This document shows, one piece after another, positions 38,644 through 41,285 of a DNA stretch of 41,285 bases; the first letter of the stretch is position 1; each line of letters starts with the position of its first letter. Source of the DNA: Candidatus Parcubacteria bacterium (GTDB taxonomy: Bacteria; Patescibacteriota; Minisyncoccia; Phycocordibacterales; Zambryskibacteraceae); the NCBI GenBank assembly GCA_019661865.1, contig JAIFWJ010000005.1:1-41285 (forward strand), read 5' to 3'. A program made the position numbers and the translations under genes. The notes under the pieces are model-generated. The model had not been told where the DNA came from and searched no databases. It saw nothing but the letters and a program-made list of their open reading frames with translations.

Positions 38644-39210
38644 TTATGGGATATCCAGAGCCCTTTGAGAGACTAGAGTCTGTAGGGTAAAGTCTGTTTG
38701 GGTTTTCTGTTGTGTACCAGCCGTCCCACTCATCTTTATCAAAGTCCTAGGTTGTAACGGATCTCCTACCACTGCTCCAGTGACATAGAAGAAGGAGCTC
38801 GAATTTAATGTTACTTCTGGAGAAGTGGCAGAAATGTATGTAGCACCTCCATCTTCTGACTTCTCCAGAGTAGTACCGTGAATGCGGTAGGCTATCTGGA
38901 TATTATCGCTTGAGAGAAAACTTACCAACTTACCGCCACTGCCACAGTTCTGAACTGAAGTGAATGGCGGACTAGCTCCAGGGTCGGACTCGCAATGATA
39001 ATTTTTCCCATATCTCATCTCTCGAGTCATAGCCTCCATGGCGAAGTCTAGGTTATCCAGAACTACTCTTATACTTCTAGTCTTCCTACTTGCCTCGAAC
39101 ACTCCCAGAATAGCGCCCATAGAGACTGTCATGATGACGACGAAGACCGACACAGCGGTCATGAGCTCTATAAGAGTAAAACCTTTTTCCTTTTTCATGA
39201 GAGTTTTCAT
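38644..39210 (-). CDS. PilW/PulJ-like minor prepilin
   Basis: KGFTLIELMTAVSVFVVIMTVSMGAILGVFEASRKTRSIRVVLDNLDFAMEAMTREMRYG. Confidence 0.75.
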   Translation of the reverse strand: MKTLMKKEKGFTLIELMTAVSVFVVIMTVSMGAILGVFEASRKTRSIRVVLDNLDFAMEAMTREMRYGKNYHCESDPGASPPFTSVQNCGSGGKLVSFLSSDNIQIAYRIHGTTLEKSEDGGATYISATSPEVTLNSSSFFYVTGAVVGDPLQPRTLIKMSGTAGTQQKTQTDFTLQTLVSQRALDIP

Positions 39211-39216
39211 AAAGGT

Positions 39217-39858
39217 TTATAGAGAAGAAATTTGTCCGGTTTTATACACTGTCACTGAATGTGTCTCACCGAATGGTGAGGTCAGTTTAACCCTGACTGC
39301 TTGCGGGCTCCCTGGGAAAGCTGTTATGTCTCCTCCATTCAATCTAATCCTGGCTTTAGTTTCTGGACGTAAAAATATTATATCTACTTTATTTATAGTG
39401 TTATCACAAACTTCAGTTCCATTAGATAAAATATCACAAAATGCTGAAATGTAGTCATTTCCGGAGACGGAAGTAAGCTCAATACACTCTTGCCCAGAAC
39501 AGTTAATAAACGAACCATCATAACTCTGGTTAGAATTAACATCAGCGAAGAACACATAGGCACTATTAGTGCTCATGGCCGTAGAATCGAAGCTAATGCC
39601 GTATGGGGTGGAAAAGTTGTTTGTACCTGGAGTGAGCTCTCTTACGCTGGTGCCATACACTTGAGCCTGTCTCACTGCTAAGGCCAGAGTGTCTACGGCG
39701 TTCCTTATATAAATACCATCAGTGTATTGATTCTGGTGGATCACCACCACGCCCATGATGAGCGCCATGATAGTCATAGTAACGAGGAGCTCTATGAGGG
39801 TAAACCCTCTATTTAGTTTAGGCGGCCAAGACATGAAAAAGGTCAAGTGAGAGGACAA
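39217..39858 (-). CDS. FimT/GspH-like minor prepilin
   Basis: RGFTLIELLVTMTIMALIMGVVVIHQNQY...ALAVRQAQVYGTSVRE; likely start ATG at 39834. Confidence 0.75.
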   Translation of the reverse strand: MSSHLTFFMSWPPKLNRGFTLIELLVTMTIMALIMGVVVIHQNQYTDGIYIRNAVDTLALAVRQAQVYGTSVRELTPGTNNFSTPYGISFDSTAMSTNSAYVFFADVNSNQSYDGSFINCSGQECIELTSVSGNDYISAFCDILSNGTEVCDNTINKVDIIFLRPETKARIRLNGGDITAFPGSPQAVRVKLTSPFGETHSVTVYKTGQISSL

Positions 39859-40606
39859 ATGCGATCCATGCTCCCAAAACTAGAAACGGTGCAAATGGAA
39901 CCTCACTTCTCATTGTAAGTCCTTTTCCCTCAGAGGACAAAGTCTTCTTACTGAGCCTTTGATAAGCCATAAGTATCAAGGTCACTATTGTGCCTATCCA
40001 GAAAGACAGAACAAGAGCGGACAGACCAGTACTAAAACCCAAGAGAAGTCCTATAGAGAGCGCAAGCTTAGCATCTCCGAAGCCCATAGCTCGGCCCCGA
40101 GAGACGACCCATATCAGAGCGAAGAATGAAAAGAGGATTGGCCCAGAAAGCCAGTCGAGAAGAGTACCATGAGCAAAGAAGAGCCGTAGAACCAGAGTAA
40201 GAAGCACTGCTGTATAAGAAAGTTTGTCGGGTATGTAAGTAGTTCGGAAATCAATCACACTTATGACAATATAAATAGAGAAGACAGATAGAAAGAGTAA
40301 GATTATGAGAATTGCAGACAAGTCATAATAGAAAACTTTAAAGGCACTAAAAATACTTGCGAATACTAGTCCTGTCCACACTTCCACAATGACATACTGC
40401 CAGGAGATCGGCGCCTTACACTGACTACACTTGCCTCGAAGGAGGATGAAACTGAACACTGGTACAAGCTCCCACCACTTAAGAGTCTTCCCGCATGACG
40501 GACAAGCTGACCGACCTTCCAAGGAACTTCCCTTCTCCCATCTAAGAGCTACTACATTTAAGAAACTTCCAATAACCGCTCCTAGAACGAAGAAAAGTAC
40601 GAGCAT
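39818..40606 (-). CDS. pilD: Prepilin peptidase (A24 family)
   Basis: FVLGAVIGSFLNVVALR, CPSCGKTLKWWELVPVFSFILLRGKCSQCKAPIS, GFGDAKLALSIGLLLG. Confidence 0.95.
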   Translation of the reverse strand: MLVLFFVLGAVIGSFLNVVALRWEKGSSLEGRSACPSCGKTLKWWELVPVFSFILLRGKCSQCKAPISWQYVIVEVWTGLVFASIFSAFKVFYYDLSAILIILLFLSVFSIYIVISVIDFRTTYIPDKLSYTAVLLTLVLRLFFAHGTLLDWLSGPILFSFFALIWVVSRGRAMGFGDAKLALSIGLLLGFSTGLSALVLSFWIGTIVTLILMAYQRLSKKTLSSEGKGLTMRSEVPFAPFLVLGAWIAFVLSLDLFHVLAA

Positions 40607-40618
40607 GACCCGACCAAA

Positions 40619-41083
40619 CTATGGAGTACACTGATAAATTCCGTCGACTAATGCTACCCCGGTCTGATATGAGCTACCCTTGCTGTCTACGCACCAGTAA
40701 ATGTTCGGCGCACTAATGAGGTTGGCTTCTACTACGTATGAATCATTCGGATAATCTGCATTACAGATTATAGTAACACCTGCAGGATAGTTAGCTGGGT
40801 CGACGAATGAAGCAGCTTGTGATGATGATGTGTCAGTAAACAGACTGTTAGCCGCGCTACAGTCATTGTCTATAACATCTCCGGTAGAATTATATGCGCC
40901 AGTGTTGTCGTGATAAATTTCCGCAGCATTGCGCAAACCAGCGAGTTGAGCTTTGATCTTTGCATCTTTACTCTTGTCTCGTGCAGTATTCACTGAAGCT
41001 AAGACAATAGAAGATAAAACTCCTATGATAGCTATAACTACTAGTAGTTCGATAAGTGTGAAGCCTCTCTCTCCTTTTATCAT
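40619..41083 (-). CDS. Type IV pilin
   Basis: GERGFTLIELLVVIAIIGVLSSIVLASVNTARDKSKDAKIKAQLAGLRNAAEIY. Confidence 0.92.
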   Translation of the reverse strand: MIKGERGFTLIELLVVIAIIGVLSSIVLASVNTARDKSKDAKIKAQLAGLRNAAEIYHDNTGAYNSTGDVIDNDCSAANSLFTDTSSSQAASFVDPANYPAGVTIICNADYPNDSYVVEANLISAPNIYWCVDSKGSSYQTGVALVDGIYQCTP

Positions 41084-41146
41084 GTCTGTATAATTATTTG
41101 TAAGATACGTTCAGAATAACAAGCATGTTCCAAGTGTCAAACAAGG

Positions 41147-41285
41147 TTACGGACAAACAACTATTCCTGCACCTAGTGCAGCAGCTTCAGCCTTGGAAGA
41201 ACCCTTGCTGTCTACACACCATGAGTTAGTACCACCAGCTCCAGGAAGGAGGGCAGATACTGCATAGGCAGATGCACCTGCACCT
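41147..41285 (-). CDS. Second pilin paralog, C-terminal fragment (cut by window edge)
   Basis: GAGASAYAVSALLPGAGGTNSWCVDSKGSSKAEAAALGAGIVVCP; shares WCVDSKGSS with the 40619-41083 pilin. Confidence 0.75.
   Translation of the reverse strand, partial: GAGASAYAVSALLPGAGGTNSWCVDSKGSSKAEAAALGAGIVVCP

Overview
The window reads as a Patescibacteria/CPR (Parcubacteria-like) chromosome segment. This taxonomic call is inferred from gene content only: SecG, anchored family-5 SBP and RNase J together; TTNLF-repeat adhesin; a large minor-pilin set; GroEL without a GGM tail; small membrane proteins. Core genes: groES/groEL, secG, RNase J, prfB, ftsE/ftsX, ligA, gatC/gatA, msrA, ABC exporters, a class F sortase, an M23 peptidase, a cupredoxin, and a prepilin/prepilin-peptidase cluster at the right end. 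There are 7 tRNAs: Ser-GGA, Gln-CTG, Thr-GGT, Thr-CGT, Asp-GTC, Met-CAT and an initiator Met. The most interesting signals are: (1) about 16 genes with a -10 box (often extended, TGnTATAMT) exactly 6 nt before the start codon, which predicts leaderless mRNAs, and which also supports short ORFs missing from the ORF track; (2) a contrasting class of orphan genes, including a secreted HExxHxxGxxH metzincin-like lipoprotein, each with its own -35/-10, 5'UTR with Shine-Dalgarno, and intrinsic terminator; (3) a tRNA-Thr 3'-end duplication with an inverted T-arm copy bracketing a ~110 bp two-hairpin element; (4) an initiator tRNA with a paired change at the 18/55 elbow contact; (5) a LigA zinc finger lacking two of four cysteines. 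All motif work was done by eye. No searches were run.
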